Shown piece by piece: positions 4,862 through 5,162 of a stretch of DNA of 5,162 nucleotides. The notes beneath the pieces are model-generated. The model was not told the origin of the DNA. It saw only the letters and a program-made list of their open reading frames with translations, and searched no databases. Location of the stretch: NCBI GenBank assembly GCA_005789685.1, contig SXXD01000027.1, forward strand, positions 1 to 5,162. The letters are read 5' to 3'. Numbering within the stretch: the stretch's first letter is position 1; each line of letters starts with the position of its first letter. The stretch comes from Burkholderiales bacterium. Its GTDB lineage: Bacteria; Pseudomonadota; Gammaproteobacteria; Burkholderiales; Burkholderiaceae_C. Both the position numbers and the translations under genes were made by a program.

Positions 4862-5162
4862 ATGATCGTACTGAAGGCCACCCAAGACAAATTGCTGTCC
4901 GTTTTGCAATCCGTTTCTGGCATTGTGGAACGTCGTCACACACTGCCTGTTTTGGCCAATGTGTTGATTCGCAAAACGGGTAAAGCTCTGCAGTTGACGA
5001 CCAGCGATCTTGAAATCCAAATTCGCACCACCGCCGAAATGGATGGCGATGCCGGCGACTTCACCACCACGGTGGGTGCGCGCAAACTGATCGACATTTT
5101 GCGCACCATGCCCTCCGATCAAACCGTCAGTTTGGAATCCAGCCAAAGCAAATTGATTTTGA
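4862..5162 (+). CDS. dnaN: DNA polymerase III beta subunit (sliding clamp), N-terminal part only
   Basis: The beta clamp is a ring-shaped dimer that tethers DNA polymerase III and many repair factors to DNA. The first 100 codons are present and the frame is open to the right edge, so about a quarter of the usual 365-370 aa is visible. It covers most of clamp domain 1: MIVLKATQDKLLSVLQSVSG (1-20), ERRHTLPVLANVLIR (23-37), LQLTTSDLEIQIR (43-55) and VGARKLIDILRTMP (72-85). R25 aligns with the DNA-contacting arginine 24 of the E. coli clamp (alignment from memory). The start ATG at 4862 has a strong Shine-Dalgarno sequence. Its place directly after dnaA is the classical dnaA-dnaN order, with recF and gyrB often next, outside this window. 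Confidence 0.97.
   Translation, partial: MIVLKATQDKLLSVLQSVSGIVERRHTLPVLANVLIRKTGKALQLTTSDLEIQIRTTAEMDGDAGDFTTTVGARKLIDILRTMPSDQTVSLESSQSKLIL

Noticed and set aside
1..5162. CRISPR arrays, insertion sequences, tRNAs, toxin-antitoxin or defence genes.
   Set aside because: There are no repeat arrays, transposase motifs, tRNA-like cloverleaf signals or foreign-looking genes. All coding space is filled by conserved housekeeping genes.

Overview
This window is the dnaA-side replication-origin neighbourhood of a betaproteobacterial chromosome. Two divergent gene blocks flank a 220-bp origin-type spacer. Protein wording points to Burkholderiales, most likely the Comamonadaceae (Limnohabitans/Rhodoferax/Polaromonas type). 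Examples are the RnpA start MQRLKTRPQFQA, the DnaA stretch [19 protein letters not shown], and the YidC stretch with lysine at the groove position. The genus is an inference from remembered family sequences, not from a search.

Left block, minus strand, reading away from the origin: rpmH (ribosomal protein L34, 3106-2972), rnpA (RNase P protein, 2921-2508), yidD (2511-2227), yidC (membrane insertase, 2230-527), then the first 141 codons of mnmE (423-1, running off the left edge). rnpA, yidD and yidC are joined by two successive ATGA stop/start overlaps, so they are very probably translationally coupled. A good sigma-70-type promoter for this operon lies inside the origin spacer (-35 TTGCCA, 17-bp spacer, -10 GATAAT, minus strand). 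Two hairpins separate yidC from mnmE.

Centre (3107-3326): the presumed oriC and dnaA regulatory region. It holds one perfect DnaA box (TTATCCACA, minus strand, 3252-3260), one degenerate box near the dnaA start, a weaker candidate dnaA promoter, and an 8-bp inverted repeat overlapping the rpmH promoter.

Right block, plus strand: dnaA (3327-4727, complete, 466 aa), a 134-bp spacer with GC-rich hairpins and a repeated C-run/TAAA motif, then dnaN (4862 onward, first 100 codons, cut by the window edge).

Together these genes couple replication initiation (DnaA, beta clamp) with translation and RNA processing (L34, RNase P), membrane protein insertion (YidD, YidC) and tRNA wobble modification (MnmE). 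The layout is ancestral and highly conserved. I found no mobile element, CRISPR array, tRNA, defence system or other previously undescribed system. The points worth a second look are regulatory details and small sequence peculiarities.
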